Below, piece after piece: positions 12,380 through 21,790 of a stretch of DNA of 64,000 nt. Under the pieces are notes generated by a model, which worked only from the letters and a program-made list of their open reading frames with translations, searched no databases and was not told the origin of the DNA. Positions within the stretch are counted from its first letter, which is position 1. Every line of letters starts with the position of its first letter. Both the position numbers and the translations under genes were made by a program. The stretch is from NCBI GenBank assembly GCA_905221605.1, contig CAJNDS010002462.1, positions 310,001 through 374,000 of the forward strand, written 5' to 3'. The stretch is from Symbiodinium natans. Taxonomy: Eukaryota; Sar; Dinophyceae; Suessiales; Symbiodiniaceae.

Positions 12380-15300
12380 GCCCCAACGGCAGCTCCGTGC
12401 CATCGCCTTGACAAAGGCACCTCCGGAATCGTGGTCCGCACCTTCAGAGACTTCAGCGTTCTCGACGACTCGTTATTTTGTTCTGGACTTCTCCCCCCTC
12501 GTCCGCCCTCGCTCCTTCGACTTGCGCCAAGTTAGTGGCCACCAACAAGACAGCTTCCAAGCACATCTGCAGGGATCTCAGCCATGATTAGAGAACTTTC
12601 TGAAGTTCTGGAAAACGCAGAGCCATCACGATTGTCTGGCTGCCACCTACAGGTCAGCAGATTCTCAACAAGGGCATCGTGAAGCAGTATGCAGCGAGCT
12701 TGGGGATAAGGGATCAATCAACCAGGCTGCCGAGTGTTCAAAGCCCAGGTGGGCCTGTGCCACGGCATCGTCCAGCCGGGAATGGGAGTCTTCTCCGCGC
12801 CATTGGCGCTCAGCCGGGCAGATAGGCGACTGCCAACTCGGAACGTATGAGGAACTGGTGCTTTACGTCGGATCGGGATGCAGGCCTCTTGGCGCATGCT
12901 CCACCGAGGGCCGTGAAGCGGTGCGCACCTCTCTGTTGCAATGACGGACGGTGCTGTGCAGCGAAGATCGGGCCACTTTAGACCCATGGCAGGTGACACG
13001 CTTCCGTGTTCTTGGCTACTTCCACGGCGCTTGGGGCAGCTTCAGCTTGCTCCAGGTTCAACGAATTCCAAGAGTTCAAAGATCTCAAGAGGTTTCATGG
13101 AGCTGCCAAGGAGTACAAAGAGAGTGCAGTGAGCGTGCTGGTAGGTGCAGATCGAGCACGGGCGACAACACCAGATCCGCCTCTTGGCTGGTCGTGTGGG
13201 TCCTGCCTAGGTTGGCCAAGTCACTGCCAAGTCTCTTACTTCACTTAATTCTCTCACGTACGTACGTTTCATTCATGCTTCATACTTACGTGTTGAACAT
13301 CCCTTTAGGCGAGGCTCGAGGCTCGGCTGGAGGGGTCCTCCTGGCCTTGCAGCCATGGCGGGCGAGCTTGTGGGAAGGTGCCAGGCTATTGAGGAGACCG
13401 AAGCAAGGCTCCAACCCTTTTGAGGATCTTTGACATTCATGGCATCCTTAGACAACGACTTGTTCGAGGCAGTGGCATCCGAAGATGTTGGAAAGCTGGG
13501 ATTGGTGTTCATGAGCTTGCCCCCTGGCCAAATCGAAGTAAAGTCGGTATCCTCGGGGAGCTGGGCCGCAGAACAAGACATCTTGCCAGGAGATCTTCTC
13601 GTGCAGGCACAGGGCAGGGACCTGGAGAACATATCTGCTGATGCTTTTCGCGACATGACGCAGCAGCGCCCTCTCGCTCTGGTCTTTTGGGCGAGTGACG
13701 CCGATGTGCAGGCGAAGCGACTTGCGCGGCTTGCAGCTGAGGCCAAGGCCCAGCAAGCCGCCAAGGCAGCCGCCAAGGCAGCCGCCAAGGCAGCCGCTGC
13801 GGCCGCTGCCGCCAAAGCGGCTGCACCGGCCGGGCCGCCGCAACGGGAGCCTGCGCAGCCAAAGCGCGAGCACCCCAAGCCTGAGCCCCCTAAGAAGCCC
13901 GAGCCTGCCCAGCCCGAGCCGCCCAAGCCCGAGCCCAAGCCCGAGCCCAAGCCCGAGCCGAAGCCGGAGCCGAAGGCGGAGGCGAAGCCCCAAGACTCAA
14001 AGGCAAAGGTCGAAGCAGTCGATGCTCGGGCGGCTCCGGCTCAGGCGGCTCCGGCGGCTCAGGCTCCATCTGAGATTCGACAAACAAAAGGCCCTTCTCC
14101 TCAACCAATCCCCGTGGAGAAGAGCCGCGAGCATGTGAATCAGACGCAAGCAGCCGACGCAGCACCAGCATCTTCCTCAGACCGACCATCAGCACAGGCC
14201 AAGCCTCCACCCACGGGCCCTGCAGCCGCACCTGCTGCAACCCCTGCTGCAACCCCTGCTGCAGACCCTGCTGCACCTACTGCTGCACCTACTGCTGCAC
14301 CCGCTGCTGAACCCACTGCTCCTTCGGTTGCTCCTCCTCCTCCAGCACCCGCAGCTGGGCCTGCTCCCGAGCCTACCATTCTGAGCCGCGAAGTGGAACC
14401 GCCTGCTCAAAACACAAAGGTCCTTTCAGGGAGTGCAGTTGCGGAAGTGAAAGATACACTTGGACCCTCTCCGGTACCAGGAAGCGCTCCAAAAGCTCCA
14501 AAAGCTCCAGCAAGCAATGTGCAAAATGTGCAAGAGCCCCGCAGGCCGTCTCTGGAGCTCGAACCACCTGAGCTGGCGAGGCTTGAGGCCAAACATCCAC
14601 CTCCCCAGAAGGTGCATGCCGAGTCAGCTCGGCCTGGCAACTCTCTGCCTTTGAGAAGTGCTCCGATGCCCGCACCAGCACCAGCCCCGACTCCCACACC
14701 CGCATCGACGTCCACCCTTGCGGCTACAACTCCGGCGGAGCCCGGTCGCCGATTGCTCGAAGAAGATCTAGCAGCAACTCGGGCAGAGCTTCGATTGGCG
14801 CAAACAGAGCGAGCGGAGTTGCAGGATGAGGCTTCAAGTGCTCGTGGCATCATCAAGCGGTTGAGGAGTGAGCTGGCAGAGGCCCGAACTCGGAGTCGCA
14901 AAGAGGGTCTTCAACAAGACGTTGGTGGGACGGATGGTGCAGAGAGTGAGGGCAACTTGGGCAGCTTGCAGCAGCTCCGGGAGGAGCTGGATGAGGCTCG
15001 ACGTGAGCTCGCGGCTGCCAGGAAGTTTGGCCCTGGCAAAGACTCGGCTCAAAAGGAGCAGCTGCTCAAAACGGAGATTGAAGAGATGGAGGCCACCATG
15101 AAGAAGGTCAAGGCAGATCTCCAGAGGTCGCAGCAGGCAGTGCGGAATTGCGAATCGGAGATGATGAGTGAAGCAAGCGGCGCGGGAAGCGTGCCGGCTC
15201 TACGCATGGAGCAAGCCGTCGTCCGCGGCTTGCAGCGGCAGCTGGTGGAGGGGACTGTCACTGCTTCCCAGAAAGCAAGCCAGAGTCAGGAGAGTGAGAT

Positions 15301-18300
15301 GGACAGTGTGCGAACTGAGCTTCGAATCGAACAAGCCGCCATGCGTTCCTTCCAGCGGACGGCTGGAGGTGATATAGAGGCGACGGTGCAGCAAGCAGTC
15401 CAGCAACGGGAAGACCTGAAGCAGTCCTTGATGAGAGCTGAGAATGCTGCAGTCCGCGGCTTGCGCAGACGTCACGATGAGGCGAGGCGCATGACCCTCC
15501 AATTGGAGGACCCACTTGTGCAAGAAGCAAATGCAATACGCAGCGCTATTCCACAGCAAGAAGAGATGGAGGAGTTCCTGTCTGGTCGGCTGCGGGAGTT
15601 GGAAGAGGCAACCGCTGCCATGGTGGAGGGTAGCGAGGGCAGAGATGCTTTCCAGCTTGTGGCAAAGGCTCAGGGTTTCGAAGCAGCGGAAGCCACAGCT
15701 GCCAGAGCTCTCGCGGAGGAGGCGAGTGCACTTGCACAGGCAGAAGAAATGCAGAAGGACCTGCGCAACTCCGACCTCTACTCTGTGCGTGTGGAGCTAC
15801 ACAAAGAGCGAACTCTGCGCCTGAAGGCCGTTGATGAACACAAGGAGTTGGCGCAGATCCTCTCAGGCATGTCTGTGCCGCCGGCAACACTCACCCCCAT
15901 GCCGGGAAAGGTGGCCCAGGTGCCCGGCGCTCCCGGTGCTCCCGGTGCTCCCGGTGCTCCCGGTGCTCCCGGTGCTCCCGGTGTGCCAGGACGCTCTCCT
16001 GACCCTCTGCCTGAACCTCAGACTGTCGACAGGACCCCTGAGGCTCCGCAGGATGTACGGCTGACAGCCACGCTGGGCACCGAGACTTTGCAGTTGAGCA
16101 TGGAGAGCCGCAGCGAAGAAATGGACCCCATGCTGGAGGCCCGGCCGGACGTCAAACGCATGGGAATCTGGTCATCTTGTAGGAACTTGTAGGTGTAAAG
16201 ATGTGAGGCACCATGTCATCGACTGACTTCCCCATGCCAGGTGCCGCTAAGACCAAGCGAAACTCAGCCCGACCTCCGGCAGATTACGGAATCCCGGCTA
16301 CTGAAAGTCGTTGTGCCATGTTCGACCTGCCCCATGGAACATCATGGAGTAGCCGAACAGCAACATATAATGTTACATAATGTTATGTTGAGTGCCAGGT
16401 TGGGGTGCAACCGGGACTTTTCTTGGAGCTGCGCGGCCCCGCCCCCGCCGCCCTTCCCCCCATGCCTACGTGACGCTCGAGGTGTAAGGTGCAAGTTACT
16501 CTGGACCGTGTGCATGAGTATGGTCCGCCTAAGGCGCCAGAACACCCCAAACCGTTCACACAGGCATGTGGATTGAGGGTTCTTCCAGGCCTTTGAGGGC
16601 TGTCCCCATGCACGTGCAATCTTCCTGGGGCTAGCCGATTTCGTAATGTTGTATGGATCCAGAACTCAACCCGAAGCCATGAATCCGAAATCTTTCGTCT
16701 TGTGCTAGTGTATGTCAGTATCCCTCCGTGATTGAGGACGACCTTGACAAGGTTCAGATAGCCTTGCTCTCCATCAGCAGCGACTGGACTGGTGAAAGCA
16801 TGGTGCCGAAGCTGCGCACCGCACCGCTTCGTGGCCTTGAGGACTCCCGAACACTGGGGTGAAGAGTGACTGAGTACTTAAGTGTGTAGTCGAGAGATGA
16901 AGCGAGAGGGAGAGGTACGTGGAGCTCTTGTCGCCAGGAGTCCCAGGAGTCCCAGGAGGCCCGGGAGGCCCAGCTCCCAGAGCGGAGATGGGCAGGCCAG
17001 GCAAGCCAGTTCCCAGACAGGGAGTCCATGGAGGAGGAAGTTCAGCAGTTGGAAGCCAAGGCAAGGGCCGTGATGTGCTCTACTGTACTCGTAGACACGT
17101 AGCTGGTGAGTTCCCAAGAAGCCTTGTTTTTTTTTTTACTGGAAGGGTACACGAACCATCATCCACATCAACTTGATGTCTTCGTCATGAAGCGGCCCCC
17201 CCCAAGTACGCCAAGAACGCGCTAGCACTCAGTCTAAGAAGCCCAAGCTAGCACTGTAGCATCTGCCACGGACGGTCACCTGTGGGAAGACTGCTCAAGC
17301 AAAGACAAAGCATTGTTCCCAACCCCCCTTGTGGAGCCGACACCGAGGGGTTGTGAGTTAGGGGTTGGCGGGGTTTGAGGATGGAAACTATTGTTCCCAA
17401 CTTCCCCTTTTCGAGCCGAGAAGGATGGGTTGTGAATCATGTATGCCCTGGGGCTGGATGGAAAGTACCATGTTGGACTTGTGCAGGGGCTGAAAGCCCC
17501 GTGCCAACAAACGCGGTTTTAACGAATTTGGGGGGCTGGAAATAGTGGGTTGCTGGCGCTAGCACGGCACTAGTTATGCGCCAGCAAAATGCGCACGAAC
17601 CTGGGTTGTCCACAGTCAGTCACCAGATGCTGACACGTAGCCCTCGGGGTTGGATTTTTCCGAAGCTTAAGCTTTCAACCTCAAGCCTTAACCCGACAAA
17701 CTCAACGCAATCCTCTTCCCTCCCCCCAAAAAGACTGGTGTTGGGGATTTAAGGCTAACTTGCAAGCTGCGTGTCTGCTGGATTCGGGGGTGAGCTTGGA
17801 AAGATGACATTGTCTCAGGTCCACATGCAGAATGAGAAGCTGGGGACCTTTCAGGAGGTCTTGGACTCAACGGAAATCCTCGGTGAAGCTGCCCTGCAAA
17901 GTGAGCTCCAAGTGCAACGGTTGGAGGAAGAGCTCATTGGCGTGCGCCATGCCTTCCAACTGCAAGGCGAGGAGCTAGCCTGGGTTTCGGAGGCAGCGCT
18001 CCGTGACGAAACCAGATCTGAGAGTGCAACAAGTGAGAAGCATGCGAGTACTTCGAGTACCAAGCTGAGCAAGCTGGCAGCCGCAGAGAAACGGTCTGCG
18101 CGGAGTTCCTCACCGACTGTCGGAGCAGTAGAGTGGGCACCTGGACGAGCTGGACGAACATTGACTCCGACCTCCAGACCATTGCCCCCACGTAGTCCCA
18201 CCATCTCGGTGTCATCGGTTGCACAGGGCTCCGCGCGACCACCGAGATCCCCGCCTGCAGTGACGAGCCGTTCCAACTCGCCCTTGCCCTCGCCTTCCTT

Positions 18301-21300
18301 TGGGCTTCCAGGCCTTGACTTGTTCGCAGATGCCCCGCTTCCGAGTCCGCCGATGCCAGTCCAGGAAGCTGAGGCGACTGAAGCGGTGCTTTCAAGACGT
18401 GCAAGCCCACAATTCTCGGTCAGCTCCATCGAGCCAGATCCGACAGATCCTTCCCGCACTTCACTTTCCCGACCTTCACGAGAACTCGAAGGTCTCACAG
18501 GACTCGAGGAGCTTGAGGCTTCCGTTTCGCAGCTGGAGGCGAAGAACGCAGAGCTCGAGCAGTCCGTCTCACACGCAGAGCTGGCACTGCAGGAGGCTCT
18601 GCAGAAGGCCGAGGCGGCCGAGGCGGCGGAGGCGGCCGAGGCGTCGAAACGCCAGTCTTTAGGAACTGCACTGGAGCCAGCCAAGGCAGCCAAGGAGCCG
18701 CAGAGGATGCAGAGAGCATCATCCCCAGGCCCCGATAGGACGAGCGAGCTGCATGCAGAGATCATGGCGCAGATGCAAGAAGAGGAGAAGCGCTGGCGCA
18801 AGCGCCTGCAGGTCGAGCGACGCAAGGCGGCGGCAGCAGCCTTGCGAGCGGTTGCACAGGAGGCCTCGGAGGCCACGGAGGCCTCGGAGGCCTCGGAGGC
18901 CTCGGAAGCTGAGCTGAGACGGGAACTGCATATGTTGCAGCGTGCCGTCGATCGGGCTCACCAGGAGGCGGCCCAACCAGCACCACCGCTTGAGTCGCTG
19001 GCGGCGTGCGAGGACGTCGAGGAGCTTTCAAACGCCGCTCCAGCGGTGGATGAGGCAACTGGACATTACTCCAAAGAGGAGGAAGGCAAGTCGACGACCG
19101 TGTTGACCAAAGATTGTGCTGTACAAGCTTTGGAGTCCAATAGCACTTCGGACTTAGAGGAGGTCATGCAGCTGAAGCAGGAAGCAGCAGAGCTGCCTCG
19201 GCTTCGGTCCTTGCTAGAAGCAGCAGAGAAGAGGCTGTCAAAAGCAGATGAGTCGTATGCCGAGTTGGAGAAGATACGGAGCTCCCTTCGAGATGAGAAG
19301 CACATGGCGATTGCCGTCCAAGGTGCCAGGGACACGGAGGACATGTTGCGCTCTGCCTTGGCTGCTGAAACTACTTGTCAGCTAATGGCGGAGTCGGAAG
19401 CCGAACGTGCAAAGGCAGCATCTGACCAAGCTCGAGACGAAGCTCGAGAGATGTTGCAAGATCTCGTGGATGCTGGCCGCAATGAGTTGTTGGCCCTGCG
19501 TGCCTGGATGGAAGAAGAAGCTGCGGACTCTTCTGGCAGACTGGGAGAAGCTCAGCAAGCTCTGCATTTGGCTGGGGAGGGCGAGGAAGCCCTGGTAAAG
19601 CTGGGAGAGGAGGAGGTCTCAGCTGCTGAAGCACGTGCAGAGCTCTTCCACGAAAAAGAAGCGAGGGCCCTTGAGCTGCAAGCAGCGAGCTGGTTTTACT
19701 TTGCGGAGACCGAAGGGTGGTCCGCAGGCGAGGCTTCCGAAGCTCATTCCGAAGCCCAACTGATGATGCAAAGCCGTCGAGAAGAGGTACAGCTCCTGGA
19801 CCAGCGTGACGCCTCGATTCATGCGGCCACGGCCGAGGCCGGTGCCCTGCGTGCCGAGGCTGCTGTCATGCGTAAGGAGGCGCTGGGGCTCCGCCATGAC
19901 CTGGGCAAGGAAGAGGTGGCCTTCCAGCAGATGAAGCTCTTGGCCGACAGGGCTCGTGCCGCAGAGTCAGCCACACTTCGGTCGGCCCTCACGGAGGTGC
20001 GAGCAGAGGCTGCCAGAGGTGCATCAATCCTACATCGAGCAGAAGATGCAGAGAAGGAGCTGCGAAGGCTCAGGCTGGACCAGGCTCAGAAGGAGGCGCA
20101 CCTAAAGGACCTCACAAGCCAGCTGTTTGATGCAGAACGCCGTGCTACCGCAGCGGTATCTGCTTCAACTATCGCCATGGGAGGTGGAGCACTTGGAGCC
20201 CTGGCCATCTCAAACTTGGACACCAGAAGGGAGAGGGCCCCGTGGAGGGGCTTCGACCGAGGACCAGGCTAGGGGCCACAGAGCCATGTTCAGCGATTTT
20301 TGTTTTAGTTCATTTTGTTGATGTTTCGCTTCCGCTGTGCTCAGATATTCGTTGGATTTGTGCGGAATTTGTTGTGAGTGCATATGGAAGACAGTGGCTG
20401 CTTGCATGCTGTTGACCATGGTGCCTGATGTGTGGTTTGAGCTTTGCGCTTGAACAGGCCAGGGGCCGGTCCCTTCAACACCAACACCCAGTGCGGGACA
20501 TGTGGGCGACGCAGACCCGGGTGCCAGTGGCCCAGGCAACGATGGACTTGGTGACAAAGCAGCAATGCTGCGAGCTAGGGCAGAGGGTTTGAAGGGAGAG
20601 GTGGAGCGGTGGCAGGCCGCTCGCAGCCAGAATGCAGACAATGGCTAATTCTGTGAATGTGCCAAGAGTGCGTCGACTCATTTGACTTAGCCTGCCTGTC
20701 AACATGATGTCCTTCTTCGCGCTGGGAACTTGCTGTACCAGGGCACAGGCGCGTGCGATGCTGAACTTTTGCCGCCGGACAGTATGCAGGACATCGTCAA
20801 GGCCTTCAGGCGGAACAGCCCTGCACGAAATGCCTAGCTTTAGACATGACCCAAGGCTTTCAAGCAGCGAGCTTGAGCAGCCTTTGACAAGTGTGTCCGA
20901 GCCGACATGGAGGCATCCAGAACAATGAGGCTGAACATTCGCGCAGCTTGCAGAGGATGTCTGCGCCAAGAGGGTATGCCGCCCTGGCGACATGCCGACG
21001 AACAAGACCCGAATGGCATAAGGCGGAGCAGATATTCCACATCTGGATCCCAGAAGTTCCCCCCTCCGCAGCATTCAAGCAACAGCTGGCATCGTGACTT
21101 ACGTCAGATAGTTTAGTCTCTACCGCTCTTTGCGTGTTGGAGTTCTGATCGTCGGACAGAACAGATCGAAAATGGGAACATCAAATTCTGATGCTACTGC
21201 CCAGCTGCGAGTGATGCAGTGGCTTCCCAGTATACAGATCTCTCCCGTCTGCGCTGTATCGTGTGCATCGTGAGGTCTGCACATGGCGTCGCTCGGACAT

Positions 21301-21790
21301 CCCATCGTGGCCGATGCCCGGTACAACCCGCACAAGGCACTGCAGATGGAGCGGCTGCACGGCTTCGTGAAACTTGGGTGCCAGGCTAAGGATGACGTGA
21401 TGAGCTCAGAGAGTGCGGAGTCCTGCCGCTTGTCGATTCTTTGCGTGGGGCAAGTGGGAGCATGCTTGGATTGGCAGGCCGAGATTTGTCCACGGCTCTT
21501 TCTTCACGCGTGCTACCTGCGCTGCCTGCTCCCCAGCGGTCGGCCGAGAGATAATACCGCATGCCCTGATGTTACATCACGGCAAGACCTCTTTGCGGTT
21601 GGAGGTACATTGCTTGAAGTGGATGCAGCGGAATCCACGAAGGACGCCTAACATGGTTGAATAACTTTCCGACTTGGTCAAGCGAAAGTTGCCTACACGG
21701 CACATGGAAGCTCGGACCGTTTTGTGAGGAGCAGCCGTTCGCAGTCGCCTGCCACTTGCCGCCAGAACTGCCTGGCGCTCATGTTGCCAT
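12380..21790 (+). CDS. RluA-type pseudouridine synthase, split by an 8.1-kb intron
   Basis: The enzyme would isomerise uridine to pseudouridine in RNA. In-frame exons read by consensus are 12380-12433 (HRLDKGTSG, holding the catalytic Asp), 12532-12568 (LVATNKTASKHIC), 12653-12693 (LNKGIVKQYA), 12749-12840 (GLCHGIVQPG...), 12884-12920 (CSTEGREA), 12993-13055 (VTRFRVLGYF...SFSLLQ), 13145-13178 (VQIEHGRQHQIR), 21275-21366 (LHMASLGHPIVADARY) and 21478 to about 21530 (CPRLFLHACYLRCLLP). A last piece near 21755-21790 (LPPELPG) is likely. The split codon C|GT across 13178/21275 restores R in QIRLHMA, which is the strict family consensus, so these exons belong together. Donors include GT, GC and GA (12841; that intron would be only 43 bp, so it is tentative). 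The N-terminal part and stop codon are unresolved. The RNA target and organelle are unknown. Confidence 0.85.
13439..16192 (+). CDS. PDZ-like, Pro/Ala-rich, coiled-coil protein with a collagen-like tract
   Basis: This is a 917-codon uninterrupted frame starting at ATG 13439; an in-frame TTG lies three codons upstream. Residues about 17-80 resemble a PDZ domain (LGLVF carboxylate-loop region, then SGSWAAEQDILPGDLLVQ and RPLALVF). Then come an Ala/Lys-rich helix (about 95-125), Lys-Pro-Glu repeats (about 140-185), a long Pro/Ala-rich linker (to about 440), a heptad-rich coiled coil with repeated LR.EQA..RG..R units (about 440-800), and eight Gly-X-Pro triplets (about 828-850). It is probably a scaffold protein; no enzyme motif is visible. 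It has no introns although it sits inside the 8.1-kb intron of the pseudouridine synthase gene, on the same strand. I found no DinoSL-derived remnant immediately upstream. Reality as a protein is likely from its structured composition, but the function is unknown. Confidence 0.75.
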   Translation: MASLDNDLFEAVASEDVGKLGLVFMSLPPGQIEVKSVSSGSWAAEQDILPGDLLVQAQGRDLENISADAFRDMTQQRPLALVFWASDADVQAKRLARLAAEAKAQQAAKAAAKAAAKAAAAAAAAKAAAPAGPPQREPAQPKREHPKPEPPKKPEPAQPEPPKPEPKPEPKPEPKPEPKAEAKPQDSKAKVEAVDARAAPAQAAPAAQAPSEIRQTKGPSPQPIPVEKSREHVNQTQAADAAPASSSDRPSAQAKPPPTGPAAAPAATPAATPAADPAAPTAAPTAAPAAEPTAPSVAPPPPAPAAGPAPEPTILSREVEPPAQNTKVLSGSAVAEVKDTLGPSPVPGSAPKAPKAPASNVQNVQEPRRPSLELEPPELARLEAKHPPPQKVHAESARPGNSLPLRSAPMPAPAPAPTPTPASTSTLAATTPAEPGRRLLEEDLAATRAELRLAQTERAELQDEASSARGIIKRLRSELAEARTRSRKEGLQQDVGGTDGAESEGNLGSLQQLREELDEARRELAAARKFGPGKDSAQKEQLLKTEIEEMEATMKKVKADLQRSQQAVRNCESEMMSEASGAGSVPALRMEQAVVRGLQRQLVEGTVTASQKASQSQESEMDSVRTELRIEQAAMRSFQRTAGGDIEATVQQAVQQREDLKQSLMRAENAAVRGLRRRHDEARRMTLQLEDPLVQEANAIRSAIPQQEEMEEFLSGRLRELEEATAAMVEGSEGRDAFQLVAKAQGFEAAEATAARALAEEASALAQAEEMQKDLRNSDLYSVRVELHKERTLRLKAVDEHKELAQILSGMSVPPATLTPMPGKVAQVPGAPGAPGAPGAPGAPGAPGVPGRSPDPLPEPQTVDRTPEAPQDVRLTATLGTETLQLSMESRSEEMDPMLEARPDVKRMGIWSSCRNL
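15920..15990 (+). repeat. In-frame 9-bp repeat encoding Gly-Ala-Pro triplets
   Basis: About six near-perfect GGTGCTCCC units plus flanking variants encode a short collagen-like Gly-X-Y tract within the PDZ/coiled-coil ORF. It is too short for a stable triple helix on its own. Confidence 0.9.
16193..17803. other. Spacer between the two nested ORFs; imperfect duplicated motif
   Basis: No gene is recognised. Two copies of a motif built as TTGTTCCCAAC, then CCCCTT, then GAGCCGA and GGTTGTGA occur at about 17311-17357 and 17389-17437. A GGAGTCCCAGGAGTCCCAGGAGG-like run around 16939-16970 encodes a second short Gly-X-Pro-like tract (PGVPGVPGGPGGP), which suggests a decayed relative of the collagen-like tract of the upstream ORF. 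T10 occurs near 17130. Confidence 0.5.
17804..20272 (+). CDS. Large coiled-coil protein, intronless
   Basis: This is an 822-codon open frame from ATG 17804; the open frame extends upstream only through a GTG. Residues about 1-85 are helical, about 90-220 are Ser/Pro-rich and probably disordered, and about 230-780 are almost continuous Glu/Ala/Arg/Leu heptads (ELEASVSQLEAKNAELEQSV, repeated EAAEAAEAAEA and EASEASEASEA tracts from GAGGCC repeats). The C-terminal 40 residues include a Gly/Ala-rich patch (MGGGALGALAIS). There is no signal peptide and no clear membrane span. It could be a structural or basal-body/cytoskeletal coiled-coil protein, but nothing identifies it. Like its upstream neighbour it lies in the large intron of the pseudouridine synthase gene. 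The long minus-strand frame opposite it is a shadow of its codon bias. Confidence 0.7.
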   Translation: MTLSQVHMQNEKLGTFQEVLDSTEILGEAALQSELQVQRLEEELIGVRHAFQLQGEELAWVSEAALRDETRSESATSEKHASTSSTKLSKLAAAEKRSARSSSPTVGAVEWAPGRAGRTLTPTSRPLPPRSPTISVSSVAQGSARPPRSPPAVTSRSNSPLPSPSFGLPGLDLFADAPLPSPPMPVQEAEATEAVLSRRASPQFSVSSIEPDPTDPSRTSLSRPSRELEGLTGLEELEASVSQLEAKNAELEQSVSHAELALQEALQKAEAAEAAEAAEASKRQSLGTALEPAKAAKEPQRMQRASSPGPDRTSELHAEIMAQMQEEEKRWRKRLQVERRKAAAAALRAVAQEASEATEASEASEASEAELRRELHMLQRAVDRAHQEAAQPAPPLESLAACEDVEELSNAAPAVDEATGHYSKEEEGKSTTVLTKDCAVQALESNSTSDLEEVMQLKQEAAELPRLRSLLEAAEKRLSKADESYAELEKIRSSLRDEKHMAIAVQGARDTEDMLRSALAAETTCQLMAESEAERAKAASDQARDEAREMLQDLVDAGRNELLALRAWMEEEAADSSGRLGEAQQALHLAGEGEEALVKLGEEEVSAAEARAELFHEKEARALELQAASWFYFAETEGWSAGEASEAHSEAQLMMQSRREEVQLLDQRDASIHAATAEAGALRAEAAVMRKEALGLRHDLGKEEVAFQQMKLLADRARAAESATLRSALTEVRAEAARGASILHRAEDAEKELRRLRLDQAQKEAHLKDLTSQLFDAERRATAAVSASTIAMGGGALGALAISNLDTRRERAPWRGFDRGPG
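20273..21274. other. 3' end of the 8.1-kb intron; nothing recognisable
   Basis: No family resemblance is seen on either strand. The stretch ends at the AG|G acceptor (21273-21274) that restores the pseudouridine synthase frame. Confidence 0.4.

Noticed and set aside
17851-18876. 341-codon minus-strand ORF opposite the second coiled-coil gene
   Set aside because: It mirrors the Glu/Ala/Leu codon bias of the + strand frame (GAG/GCC read backwards), is Ser/Ala-rich without motif, and overlaps a better ORF.
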